Assembly (NCBI GenBank): GCA_024275555.1
Contig: JAJRYW010000576.1
Span: 1-14,457, forward strand
Source of the DNA: Calditrichota bacterium
GTDB lineage: Bacteria; Calditrichota; Calditrichia; RBG-13-44-9; J075
Direction: 5' to 3'
DNA length: 14,457 nucleotides
Shown: positions 14,431-14,457 of the stretch, piece after piece
Layout of the letters: every line of letters starts with the position of its first letter
How positions within the stretch are numbered: the stretch's first letter is position 1
Made by a program: the position numbers and the translations under genes
The notes under the pieces: model-generated
Database searches by the model: none
Told to the model about the DNA's origin: nothing
Seen by the model: the letters and a program-made list of their open reading frames with translations, nothing else

Positions 14431-14457
14431 AAAATTGATAAATCACCATTAACCCTG

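Overview
The window looks like a piece of a chromosome from a bacterium of the FCB superphylum (Fibrobacterota-Chlorobiota-Bacteroidota). A lineage such as Ignavibacteriota, Calditrichota or KSB1 seems more likely than a classical Bacteroides. Three things point there: a C-terminal type IX secretion (T9SS) sorting domain of the 'YQNYPNPFN' type, a SusC/SusD outer-membrane pair, and a TAnnTTTG-type -7 promoter element. Coding DNA is moderately GC-rich and the intergenic stretches are clearly AT-richer. I see no transposase, integrase, phage gene, CRISPR array, tRNA or rRNA. The taxonomic placement is inference from motifs only.

Layout from left to right. (1) 2-2716 (+) is the 3' part of a large secreted protein with a T9SS sorting domain; its 5' end is outside the window. 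(2) It converges on a GT-C-fold membrane glycosyltransferase, 2821-4440 (-), across a short intergenic region with two interlocking inverted repeats. (3) Divergent from the glycosyltransferase is a small six-helix membrane protein of unknown function, 4579-5142 (+). Its promoter has a TATCTTTG element abutting a perfect 12-bp inverted repeat. (4) 5144-5613 is a gene-free, palindrome-rich segment bounded by 19-bp terminal inverted repeats with one mismatch; it looks like a MITE-like or composite repeat. (5) A minus-strand susC-susD unit fills 5778-10129, ends in a strong intrinsic terminator at 5725-5753, and may start with a small unknown gene at 10200-10430. The susC reading frame is full length (1006 sense codons) but carries one in-frame TAG at codon 341. 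(6) About 0.7 kb without a convincing gene follows. (7) A 2,4-dienoyl-CoA-reductase-like SDR enzyme (11130-11972, -) has its own terminator and lies downstream of a protein with two ComEA-like helix-hairpin-helix motifs and a predicted outer-membrane barrel (12057-13985, -). (8) The right end is non-coding and closes with a run of short hairpins, including a CCCAGGGC/GCCCTGGG palindrome.

Functionally the window is about the cell envelope: a T9SS cargo, a lipid-linked-sugar transferase, a TonB-dependent SusCD nutrient importer and an HhH-barrel protein, plus one fatty-acid beta-oxidation-type reductase. No carbohydrate-active enzyme lies next to susCD, so its substrate cannot be inferred here. 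No defence or otherwise new multi-gene system is evident. The items most worth following up are the single amber codon in susC, the 470-bp inverted-repeat element, and the palindromic promoter at 4500-4551.
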